Shown here piece after piece: positions 1 through 5,883 of a DNA stretch of 9,278 bases. The first letter of the stretch is position 1; each line of letters opens with the position of its first letter. The position numbers were made by a program, and so were the translations under genes. The notes under the pieces were generated by a model, which made no database searches, was not told where the DNA came from, and saw only the letters and a list, made by a program, of their open reading frames with translations. This stretch comes from Lachnospiraceae bacterium (GTDB taxonomy: Bacteria; Bacillota; Clostridia; Lachnospirales; Lachnospiraceae): contig JAAVAA010000073.1 of NCBI GenBank assembly GCA_014804285.1, positions 4,544-13,821 on the forward strand, read 5' to 3'.

Positions 1-479
1 GCCTGATAGATTGCTGCCGCTTCCATATCGTAAAGATAAAAATCCGTGTCTGCTATTTCGGCCTGATCTGTTTTGGTATATGGTTTTGCGCCTGTAATGA
101 TCTGTGCTTCCGTAAATCCATGCCGGTATAGAATATCAGGATAAAAGGTCTTGCCGGTAACCTGTTCCCTGATCTTGTTGCACAGAAAAATGCTTCCTGT
201 CTGACAGATGTTATTCGCTCTATTTACATTTTCGCCCCATATTCCGGCGCAAACTCCCACATTCAAGAGAAAATCACCCTGATCTGTTCCGTATTCTGTA
301 CAGATACTGCTAACTGCCGCCGCTGCCGGAATGGAACCGACTCCGCTGATGACAAGACAGAGTTCCGCTTCCTCATTTTTGAACACTTGAAAACGAGCAT
401 GGGAAATATCTTTTTTTAATTGAAAGCGGGTAATGAATGCATGCGCTTCGGTATACATTGCCGTTATGATATAGATCAT
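1..479 (-). CDS. MTA/SAH nucleosidase-like (nucleoside phosphorylase superfamily) protein, partial
   Basis: I translated 159 codons from an ATG at 479 (minus) running off the left edge without a stop. The N-terminus MIYIITAMYTEA has the beta strand and the acidic residue (E11) that align with the start of methylthioadenosine/S-adenosylhomocysteine nucleosidases (E. coli Glu12). SGVGSIPAAAAV at 45-56 is the glycine-rich phosphate/purine loop region. YDMEAAAIYQ at 150-159 matches the family's DMExxA ribose-binding motif (E153). The catalytic Asp would lie beyond the window, so activity cannot be judged. The family hydrolyses the N-glycosidic bond of adenine thio-nucleosides in the cytoplasm. 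The start is supported by AAAGGG at 488-493, 8 nt upstream. Sequence divergence from classical MTAN means substrate is uncertain. From memory, paralogues like this sit beside spore photoproduct lyase genes in clostridia; the neighbour is outside this window. Confidence 0.8.
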   Translation of the reverse strand, partial: MIYIITAMYTEAHAFITRFQLKKDISHARFQVFKNEEAELCLVISGVGSIPAAAAVSSICTEYGTDQGDFLLNVGVCAGIWGENVNRANNICQTGSIFLCNKIREQVTGKTFYPDILYRHGFTEAQIITGAKPYTKTDQAEIADTDFYLYDMEAAAIYQ

Positions 480-497
480 GTGATTTTCCCTTTATCA

Positions 498-526
498 AAT
501 CTCTGCGCTATGTTTCATGATGTCAA
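498..526 (-). promoter_or_regulatory. Candidate promoter for the nucleosidase-like gene
   Basis: A perfect TTGACA (minus strand, 526-521) lies 17 bp upstream of GAGATT (503-498), a poor -10 with 3 of 6 matches. It is placed correctly for the gene that starts at 479, but the weak -10 makes this tentative. Confidence 0.3.
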
Positions 527-602
527 GCGTGTATTTGTACCATTATTATCATATCATGACTGTATTTATATTTCTATCATATTTCCATTTTAACGTTTAA
601 TT

Positions 603-902
603 TGGGTATGCATATGCGAGACGTCCGCTCAGATGAAAAGAAATCCTTTCGTCAACACGCTCGATAAAGCGTTCGCGAATTGTTTCCTCAAGGATTTCTT
701 TTCATCTGAACTGGGTTATCGAATGACGCAAAGCCCAACTGGTAACTCCGCTAAGGTCAAATGTTTCTCTTTTTAGTAAATGGTCAGACAGTGGATTAGG
801 CGACTATAGTGGAGTCATTAGCTGGTTTCACGTCAGTCAATAACTTAACCTGGATAGAAATCAAATTCTTAAGGAGCCCTTTAAAAAGCGTCAGCACTTA
901 GT
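603..902 (+). ncRNA. 5' portion of a large structured RNA split by an insertion sequence
   Basis: There is no plausible ORF here, but the sequence is dense in complementary stems. A perfect 19-bp stem pairs 630-648 with 690-708, and a small hairpin ACGCT/AGCGT (657-661 with 668-672) sits inside it. A 9-bp stem pairs ACTCCGCTA (745-753) with TAGTGGAGT (807-815). Three segments pair only with sequence beyond the insertion: TGGG(T)ATGC (603-611) with GCATCCCA (2724-2731); TTAGCTGG (818-825) with CCAGCTAA (2698-2705); and 837-869 with 2656-2687. A further hairpin, 882-902 with 2611-2633, is the one the insertion sequence interrupts. The 745-753 stem contains a G-T pair valid only on the plus strand, which is why plus is preferred. 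A conserved-looking GACGCAAAGCCCA box lies at 725-737. No known RNA family is assigned; ROOL-like or another ornate RNA is possible. No good promoter was seen just upstream. Confidence 0.65.
893..902. repeat. Left target-site duplication (10 bp)
   Basis: AGCACTTAGT directly abuts the left inverted repeat and is repeated exactly at 2588-2597 next to the right inverted repeat. A 10-bp direct repeat is within the size range made by IS4-family elements. Confidence 0.93.
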
Positions 903-920
903 CAATGTCATTTAGATAAG
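903..920. repeat. Left terminal inverted repeat of the IS
   Basis: CAATGTCATTTAGATAAG is the exact reverse complement of 2570-2587. Similarity between the two ends stops after these 18 bases. Confidence 0.95.
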
Positions 921-936
921 TAACATCTTTAAACAT

Positions 937-976
937 AAAAAGAGACTGGAAATATAAAAACTTCTAGTCTCTTTTT
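937..976 (-). terminator. Bidirectional intrinsic terminator downstream of the transposase
   Basis: AAAAAGAGACT (937-947) pairs perfectly with AGTCTCTTTTT (966-976). The A/T tracts form a U-run in either direction. It lies about 100 bp past the transposase stop, so it can end that transcript, and in the plus direction it can stop transcripts of the interrupted RNA from entering the element. A smaller hairpin, CAGATG/CATCTG at 1029-1044, lies nearer the stop codon. Confidence 0.7.
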
Positions 977-1072
977 AGATGAAGTATCTCAATATAATCT
1001 TTTTACAAATTTTTGCATATGAAATAAACAGATGCTTTCATCTGCTTTCAAAATGTTATATACTAAATTCGG

Positions 1073-2392
1073 TTAGGCCGTTCTGTATAGAAAGCTTACC
1101 GATGACTTGGGCTTGACTTTGCGAGGGTCACAACGCCCAGCTCTTATGGGAAGAAGCTCATGGCTGATTAGTTTTTCCACATCAGGCGGAGCTTTTTCTT
1201 CCTTTAACCGTATAAAATAATGACAGATTCCTATTGCACGGGTATAGTTTAGTTGATATGGGTGCTTCCTTTCGTTTTTCTGTTCTATCATCACTGAGGC
1301 TGTTATTAATTCGCAGAAATTATACAAGATCATTCTCGCCCAGATTTCCTGTTTTATATATTCCACTTTTTTAGCGTGGAACGCAGTCAGTCCTACGGCA
1401 TATTTTAATTCCCGAAAAGATGTTTCAATTCCCCATCTCTTTGCGTATAGTTCTTTTAAAGTTTCCCAGGGATAATCTTCCCGGGGAAGGTTTGTGATCA
1501 GACATTCATAAGTTTCATCCGTCAGCTGAAAGCGTGCAATACGCAGTGTTATGTCGTAATACCTGTTTTCATGCAGGTCTATATAATCCATTGTTGAGTC
1601 CTTTGGAAAAAACTTATAGATCTCAGGATGTTCTTTTACTTCCTTTGTCTGTTTCCTTGTCAGCCTTAATGGAACCATCACATCGTATTCACCGTCATGT
1701 GGAAGCTGACGTTTTAATCCGCCAATGATGGAACCGTTTTCAGAATCCCTTGCCCTTATCAGGTAAAAAAACCCTTTTTCCTGTGCGTGTGCAAAAACAT
1801 TATAAGATTCATAGCCTCTGTCTGCGATAAATACGGTAGAAGGGTCTCCCGCATACCGGTCAATCATCGTGACCACCGCCCGGCATTCATTGTTTTTGAC
1901 GCCCGGCTGAATGAGTGCATCTTTATATCTTCTGGTACAAAGATCATACAGGGCATTCAGATGAAACTGGCTGAACCCTTTGTTATCCGGGCCATTTGGG
2001 AAATAATTATCAGGATCGTCAGGGTTGCGATAAATATTCAGATCGGAACCATCGCAGGCGATCAGATGCAGGCCGTGCCACGTCTGGGTTTCAGGGAAAC
2101 GGCTGTTAAACTCATGAAAAAGGAATCCAAATGCTTCTGGCAGGATCTGAGATCGTCGCTGATTAAAGGAAGAATTAGATGGTGTGTTAACATCAAAATC
2201 AAAGTAATGAAGTAATTCGTCTTTCAATGACCGGCTTTCCATAGAAAGAATAAACTTTATCATTTTATGAAAAGACCATTTCTTTTCTCTTGAAAAATCC
2301 TTTTCCGGGGTTTTTGTAAAAAGCCAGCGATAATCGTTCATTTCGTCAATGATAGAAAAAAGAATGTGTTTTACCTGAAGTGAAAAGTTCAA
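1073..2392 (-). CDS. IS4-family DDE transposase
   Basis: This 439-residue protein catalyses cut-and-paste transposition of the surrounding element. The catalytic triad is visible: D114 in ACDGSDLN, D191 in FIADRGYES, and E323 in the signature YAKRWGIETSFRELK, which fits the IS4-family Y-(2)-R-(3)-E-(6)-K rule exactly. A beta-strand-rich insertion lies between the second Asp and the Glu (about 210-305), as in other members. I chose the TTG at 2392 because AAGGAGGT ends 9-10 nt upstream (2403-2409). A TTG at 2413 would add 7 residues but has no ribosome site of its own and overlaps the Shine-Dalgarno. No frameshift or internal stop is present, so it is probably functional. Expression seems restrained by a non-ATG start and by two inverted repeats in the leader (2406-2436 and 2438-2476). 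Confidence 0.95.
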   Translation of the reverse strand: MNFSLQVKHILFSIIDEMNDYRWLFTKTPEKDFSREKKWSFHKMIKFILSMESRSLKDELLHYFDFDVNTPSNSSFNQRRSQILPEAFGFLFHEFNSRFPETQTWHGLHLIACDGSDLNIYRNPDDPDNYFPNGPDNKGFSQFHLNALYDLCTRRYKDALIQPGVKNNECRAVVTMIDRYAGDPSTVFIADRGYESYNVFAHAQEKGFFYLIRARDSENGSIIGGLKRQLPHDGEYDVMVPLRLTRKQTKEVKEHPEIYKFFPKDSTMDYIDLHENRYYDITLRIARFQLTDETYECLITNLPREDYPWETLKELYAKRWGIETSFRELKYAVGLTAFHAKKVEYIKQEIWARMILYNFCELITASVMIEQKNERKHPYQLNYTRAIGICHYFIRLKEEKAPPDVEKLISHELLPIRAGRCDPRKVKPKSSVSFLYRTA

Positions 2393-2405
2393 AATATACT
2401 TACCT

Positions 2406-2436
2406 CCTTGCAATCAAAATATCTTTGATTACAAGG
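2406..2436 (-). promoter_or_regulatory. Leader hairpin partly covering the transposase ribosome site
   Basis: CCTTG-AATCAAA pairs with TTTGATT-CAAGG around a short loop; the arms are perfect apart from one mismatched base each. On the minus-strand transcript the 3' arm ends in CAAGG, which is part of the AAGGAGGT Shine-Dalgarno. A folded leader would therefore hide about half of the ribosome site. Translation control of this type is known for IS10 and IS50, but here it is inferred from sequence only. Confidence 0.55.
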
Positions 2437-2437
2437 A

Positions 2438-2476
2438 CCGCATTATCTGTCTCTCATTTTCAGACAGATAATGCGG
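2438..2476. repeat. 15-bp perfect inverted repeat in the transposase leader
   Basis: CCGCATTATCTGTCT (2438-2452) and AGACAGATAATGCGG (2462-2476) are perfect complements around a 9-nt loop. There is no T-run on the transposase strand just after it, so it is less likely to be a simple terminator. It may act with the 2406-2436 hairpin as a leader control element or as a protein-binding site. Confidence 0.6.
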
Positions 2477-2523
2477 CCGCACATTTGGGCTGATATGTCA
2501 AGCAAAAATTTTAGTATTATAAA

Positions 2524-2561
2524 AAAGAGCAGGGTATGTATTTCTACATACTCTACTCTTT
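2524..2561 (+). other. Hairpin just inside the right end of the IS
   Basis: GTATGTA/TACATAC (2534-2540 with 2545-2551) extends outward to AAAGAG/CTCTTT with one G-T pair and one C-A mismatch. It sits 8 nt inside the right inverted repeat. Either a weak terminator or a structure that forms when transcription enters from the flank. Confidence 0.45.
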
Positions 2562-2569
2562 ATAGTCAT

Positions 2570-2587
2570 CTTATCTAAATGACATTG
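2570..2587. repeat. Right terminal inverted repeat of the IS
   Basis: CTTATCTAAATGACATTG is the exact reverse complement of 903-920. Confidence 0.95.
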
Positions 2588-2597
2588 AGCACTTAGT
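2588..2597. repeat. Right target-site duplication (10 bp)
   Basis: AGCACTTAGT is identical to 893-902 and directly abuts the right inverted repeat. Confidence 0.93.
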
Positions 2598-2731
2598 GAG
2601 GTTTTTTCGAACTTAGTGCTGTTACGCTTTTTATAGAACGAGAGTGAGGCGACGTAGAATTTGATTCTATCCGGTTTTTTATATTGATCTCCGTACCCCA
2701 GCTAAACGTTAATTTAGTTGCTGGCATCCCA
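2598..2731 (+). ncRNA. 3' portion of the split structured RNA
   Basis: This is the downstream half of the RNA that begins at 603. ACTTAGTGCT plus ACGCTTTTTA (2611-2633) completes the hairpin whose other arm is 882-902. GAATTTGATTCTATCCGGTT (2657-2676) pairs with 847-868 with two single-base bulges, and TATTGA (2682-2687) with TCAATA (837-842). CCAGCTAA (2698-2705) can pair either with 818-825 or locally with 2714-2724, a possible switch between folds. GCATCCCA (2724-2731) closes the whole structure against 603-611. Joined without the element and one target copy, the RNA would be about 434 nt. There is no U-run at this end. The next gene's -10 box lies about 10 nt further on. Confidence 0.62.
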
Positions 2732-2747
2732 TAGCAGCTGTTATAAT
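2718..2747 (+). promoter_or_regulatory. Candidate promoter of the TPR-like gene
   Basis: A perfect TATAAT lies at 2742-2747. The best -35 is TTGCTG (2718-2723) at 18 bp spacing, only 3 of 6 matches. It would give a leader of about 45 nt before the ATG at 2800. The -35 falls inside the terminal hairpin of the structured RNA. Confidence 0.45.
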
Positions 2748-2799
2748 GAAAAAACAAGAAATAAAAGTTTCGCAGATTATTTATACAAAGGGGAAGCAA

Positions 2800-3519
2800 A
2801 TGAAGAACAAGAAATGGAAAGAATTTGGAAAGTTGACAGGAACGTGCTATGTGAATCTGGGAATGGGCACAGCGAACAATGAAATTTGGGATCGGGCATT
2901 TGAAGTTTTGAAAGAAATCGTTGAGGATGGAAGAGACAGACAGCCGGAGTACGTGTCGGAATTGTATCTGCTGGATGAAATTACTGATGATGAATATGAT
3001 GTGCAGGGATGGCTGGAAGACTATCTGGATGACTTGGACATGCGGGAAAATAAAGATAAGCTTTTAAAGGTATGTGATGAACTATTAGGAATGTTCTGCT
3101 GGGAAGAAGATGCACCATCAGATATAAAGTTTTTAAAGTCATCGGCGCTGAACGCTCTTGGAAGAAAAGAGGAAGCAGTGGAATTTTGTGAAGAATGGCT
3201 GGAAGAAGAACCCGATAACCTTGTTGCGGTTTCTGCCAATGTTTATGCGCTTCTTGCAACTCATGACATGGAAAAGGCTGAAAAGCTGATCAAACAGCAT
3301 ATCCATGAGGATACAGAGTGTGGGGAAGAAAATAATATTTTATTTGAGGCAGCAGTTGCCTATTATAAAGCAGCCGGGAATAAAAAAGAAATGAAACGGC
3401 TGGATAAAGCCCGGGAAGAATATTATAAGTCGATAGAGCATCTTTTCCGGGAATTTGGCATGATTGAGGACGATGAGTTTATATGGAATGATGAGGATGA
3501 AGATGAGGATTTTATGTAG
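2800..3519 (+). CDS. Acidic TPR-like protein of unknown function
   Basis: This 239-residue, probably cytoplasmic protein has no signal peptide or membrane segment. Residues about 105-215 read as paired amphipathic helices in the TPR manner: an ALNALGRKEEAVEFCEEWLEEEPDN unit (about 116-140), then a VYALLATHDMEKAEKLI unit (148-164), then an AAVAYYKAAGNKKEMKRLDKA unit (184-204). TPR folds are protein-interaction scaffolds. The protein is strongly acidic and ends in a tail of Asp/Glu (223-237). I placed the start at the ATG with AAAGGGG 7 nt upstream (2787-2793). An upstream ATG at 2746 overlaps the TATAAT box and has no ribosome site. The partner is unknown. The only same-strand neighbour is the membrane protein 166 bp downstream. 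Confidence 0.85.
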   Translation: MKNKKWKEFGKLTGTCYVNLGMGTANNEIWDRAFEVLKEIVEDGRDRQPEYVSELYLLDEITDDEYDVQGWLEDYLDDLDMRENKDKLLKVCDELLGMFCWEEDAPSDIKFLKSSALNALGRKEEAVEFCEEWLEEEPDNLVAVSANVYALLATHDMEKAEKLIKQHIHEDTECGEENNILFEAAVAYYKAAGNKKEMKRLDKAREEYYKSIEHLFREFGMIEDDEFIWNDEDEDEDFM

Positions 3520-3685
3520 GATGATAGCATTGGAGAATTCATGTGGTGGCAGATATTATGTAGATGATGAGACGGCTGAGAAAATCAGGAAATTACTCTG
3601 GCAGACAGATGGAAATCAAAGATAATGCTGTGAATGGCAGAACTTGGGATTTTTTATATGCGAAAGCACGTAGATGGGAGTAAGA
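3520..3685 (+). other. Spacer with overlapping small ORFs, possibly a gene remnant
   Basis: Two short overlapping reading frames occur here. One runs 3521-3625 (34 aa, containing YYVDDETAEKIRKLLWQ) and begins one base after the previous stop. The other runs 3567-3683 (38 aa, ending WDFLYAKARRWE). Both have protein-like composition but neither has a clear ribosome site of its own. A single frameshift would join them, so this may be the decayed end of a former gene. I do not recognise the product. No terminator is visible between the flanking genes. Confidence 0.25.
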
Positions 3686-5557
3686 ATGAAACATTATACA
3701 TTTAGTTTGACGAAAAAAGAGGCTATAGAAATTAGTATCTGGGCAACTTGGGAGGGGATAAAGCGGAGGTTTGTCCTTTGGATTCTTGTGTTTTTATGCT
3801 GCACTCTGAATGTTCTGCTGTCTCCACGAACGGGATTATCGATTGTGTTGTGGATGCTGTTTCTGACAGCATTAGTTATGGCGAAAATTTATAAGAATTC
3901 TAAAAATTTGCTTCAAAAAAACCAACGAACCATCTGGGTGGAAAATGCCATGTTAAAGATACACCTGAATGTTTATAATGAGATTCCTTTATATTATATT
4001 TGTACAATTCGGACAACCAGAGATTTAATCTTGCTGGGGGACTGTCAACTGAAAAAGTTTCTCACAGTGTATGCAATTCCGCTTAGAGTGTTTGAAAGTT
4101 TGAAGGAGCAGGAAACTTTTCTGGAGTTGATCAGGCATCCGCAGCAGGAAATGGCTGAGGAGGAGAACTGTGTATCTGCAGACAAAACGGGTAGAGAGCT
4201 TTTTCATTTTATGCTTTCGTTAGATGAAGAAAAGTGGGTACAACTCTTAAAGGATGAAAGAACAGCTAGAATGACAAAATCCATTGGCATAGAAAAAGAG
4301 TTTTTTATCCATCTGATAATCGATTATATATTTATTGTTTTATTTATATGGATTTGGTCTTTAGGGGATATTCCCCAGATACTTACCATACCAACTTCCC
4401 TTATTGCTTTGATAGCTTTAATTGGGCTTGAAAATTTATATAGCGATCCGGAAAAGAAAATACGAAGACAGTTAAAATCAGGACATTTATATCAAAATAG
4501 TAAAATATCCGTTTTTGAACATGGTGTGATGGCTGACACACTTGAAAAGAGAAAAAGTATAGTGTCTTGGGAGATGTTGGGGTGGCTGGTGGAAACAGAA
4601 TTTGCTTTTTACCTTTTTAAAAAGGATAAAACATGCTACGCCATAATCCCAAAGGAATGTCTGGAAAACTGGGATCAGACTGTAGCAATGTGCCGGCTGT
4701 GCGAGGAGAAAAATATTCCTGTTTTGCGGGGAAGAAAAGTGAAATATATACCGGGATGGATATTCTCTTTGTTGATTTTTATTGTTTTCGCAGCTTATTT
4801 GCCGGCAGTTTCTTGGATTACAGATATGTATAACAGCTGGCGCATGGTAGAACAGATATATAATTCCAGTGCTGTGGAAAATGCGTGGGAAGAGGATTTT
4901 TATCCGGCGGATTATTCCAATTATGTGCCATTGGAGACACAGGTAGAAGTTTTGCGTTCATTGGGATTTACAGTGTCTCAGGAGATTGTGGATCAGGAGC
5001 AAAGGTTCATGGAGGAAGACGACAGGTACGCATTTATGGAAGAATATCCATATACAGCACTTTTATCTATACTGGGCATGCCCACCTATAGTGAAGAATG
5101 GGAAATCACTGGATATTCCGATGAAGTTCTCTGCTTTGATTTTGAAGGTATTGATATCAGTACGGACTACATAGTAATATTGGAAGGTATGAAAGCTTTA
5201 GCGGTTGGGAGCTGTATTGATAATGTGGACAATATTCAGGAGGATATAAGCGGGGTAGATTGGGAGAGCGGCCTTGGGACGGTGACAGTTTCTTTCGAAT
5301 GGCAGGGATATGAATATTCCTGTCAGATGGATGTGGAATATGACTGGATCGATGGGGAAATCTTAGGAGTTTTCAATAGTCTGTTAGAACAGGATAATGC
5401 CAAAGAACGTTTTTATATGACAGGGGATGATGGACAGGGAGCGTTAGTTTTCTTTGGCACAGCGGATTGGGCAGCAAAGTTTGAAAAAGCTACAGGGTTG
5501 GATCTGGATTTTTTTATGATTCCCGTTGATGTGGAAAACAGGGAAAAAGGGCATTAA
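3686..5557 (+). CDS. Large membrane protein with two YcxB-like units and a C-terminal soluble domain
   Basis: The 623-residue protein has an apparent internal repeat. Residues 1-150 and about 200-348 each show a hydrophobic hairpin (about 29-66 and 207-247) followed by a beta-rich stretch. The second of these, 266-330, has the pattern SKISVFEHGV..SIVSWEMLGWLVETEFAFYLF..AIIPKE, typical of the YcxB-like C-terminal domain. A fifth membrane helix (about 355-377) leads to a C-terminal region of about 245 residues rich in Asp, Glu, Tyr and Trp and probably outside the membrane. It ends after a segment with DDGQGALVFFGTADWAAKFE. YcxB-family function is unknown. I chose the ATG at 3686 because GGGAG lies just upstream at 3676-3680. 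An ATG at 3674 would use that ribosome site as coding sequence. The YcxB call is by recalled pattern. Confidence 0.82.
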   Translation: MKHYTFSLTKKEAIEISIWATWEGIKRRFVLWILVFLCCTLNVLLSPRTGLSIVLWMLFLTALVMAKIYKNSKNLLQKNQRTIWVENAMLKIHLNVYNEIPLYYICTIRTTRDLILLGDCQLKKFLTVYAIPLRVFESLKEQETFLELIRHPQQEMAEEENCVSADKTGRELFHFMLSLDEEKWVQLLKDERTARMTKSIGIEKEFFIHLIIDYIFIVLFIWIWSLGDIPQILTIPTSLIALIALIGLENLYSDPEKKIRRQLKSGHLYQNSKISVFEHGVMADTLEKRKSIVSWEMLGWLVETEFAFYLFKKDKTCYAIIPKECLENWDQTVAMCRLCEEKNIPVLRGRKVKYIPGWIFSLLIFIVFAAYLPAVSWITDMYNSWRMVEQIYNSSAVENAWEEDFYPADYSNYVPLETQVEVLRSLGFTVSQEIVDQEQRFMEEDDRYAFMEEYPYTALLSILGMPTYSEEWEITGYSDEVLCFDFEGIDISTDYIVILEGMKALAVGSCIDNVDNIQEDISGVDWESGLGTVTVSFEWQGYEYSCQMDVEYDWIDGEILGVFNSLLEQDNAKERFYMTGDDGQGALVFFGTADWAAKFEKATGLDLDFFMIPVDVENREKGH

Positions 5558-5796
5558 AAGCCTGCCATCATCATACCGATCAGTTGATCCCTCAGTACTG
5601 CGTCCTCACGCCCTTTTACCTTTGAGACCATACCGTCCAGTTCGGTGTTGGTGACTGTAGCACGCATTAGTTTTTCCTGAAAGGATTTTCTTTCGCGTTC
5701 TGCTTCAGCAGATCTCCGTTCTGCCCTTGCCTGGCATTGCAGCTTTATAGAGTTTTCCATGGAATCCAATAGTTGTCTCATTTGATCAATTTGCAT
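5554..5796 (-). CDS. Small charged helical protein, 80 aa
   Basis: A strong GGAGGT lies 7 nt upstream of the ATG at 5796. That fixes the start even though the frame is open further up, to 6039, through the Nudix gene on the other strand. The protein is almost all helix-forming. Residues 1-20 are amphipathic, 21-45 are rich in Arg, Glu, Gln and Ala (QARAERRSAEAERERKSFQ) as in a coiled coil, and it ends with the hydrophobic tail LIGMMMAGF. There is no signal peptide. Its stop overlaps the stop of the membrane-protein gene by 4 nt (5554-5557), so the two genes converge with no room for a terminator between them. I do not recognise the family. The clear ribosome site and codon pattern support a real gene. 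Confidence 0.7.
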   Translation of the reverse strand: MQIDQMRQLLDSMENSIKLQCQARAERRSAEAERERKSFQEKLMRATVTNTELDGMVSKVKGREDAVLRDQLIGMMMAGF

Positions 5797-5883
5797 AATC
5801 GTACCTCCATTGCAAACTTGTGCTTCTTTTATTTTTATCGGCTTGTTAACTTTATATATGAATAGCGGCACAACTAAATTTTT

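Larger units (their letters stand above)
903..2587 (-). mobile_element. Complete IS4-family insertion sequence, 1685 bp
   Basis: The element is bounded by 18-bp perfect terminal inverted repeats (CAATGTCATTTAGATAAG reading inward from each end) and flanked by a perfect 10-bp target duplication. One transposase gene occupies most of it on the minus strand. Family assignment rests on the transposase Y-(2)-R-(3)-E-(6)-K signature and DDE residues. Hairpins lie just inside both ends (937-976 and 2524-2561), a common arrangement that limits outside transcription entering the element. The intact repeats and gene and the perfect duplication suggest a recent, possibly still mobile copy. It is inserted into a structured RNA, not into a protein gene. 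I cannot assign a named IS or a subgroup. Confidence 0.93.

Noticed and set aside
725..760. c-di-GMP-I riboswitch suggested by GACGCAAAGCC
   Set aside because: The short box is similar, but the rest of the aptamer (the GNRA-loop stem before it and the expected paired P1b/P2 segments after it) could not be placed, and the surrounding RNA is far larger.
882..902. Left IS flank as part of a longer inverted repeat belonging to the IS
   Set aside because: The matching arm at 2611-2633 is separated from the right IS end by 23 nt, and the exact target duplication lies in between. It belongs to the interrupted host hairpin, not to the element.
603..902. Group II intron, tRNA or CRISPR content in the spacer
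   Set aside because: No domain V-like hairpin, no cloverleaf and no regularly spaced direct repeats were seen.
1534..2215. Two plus-strand ORFs (1534-1728 and 1787-2215) inside the IS
   Set aside because: They are antisense shadows of the transposase, which has clear catalytic motifs on the minus strand. They have no ribosome site and no recognisable domain.
2496..2521. TTGACA (2496-2501) and TATAAT (2516-2521) on the minus strand as the transposase promoter
   Set aside because: They are in the wrong order: the TATAAT lies upstream of the TTGACA on that strand, and neither has a partner at 16-18 bp. The promoter is left unassigned.
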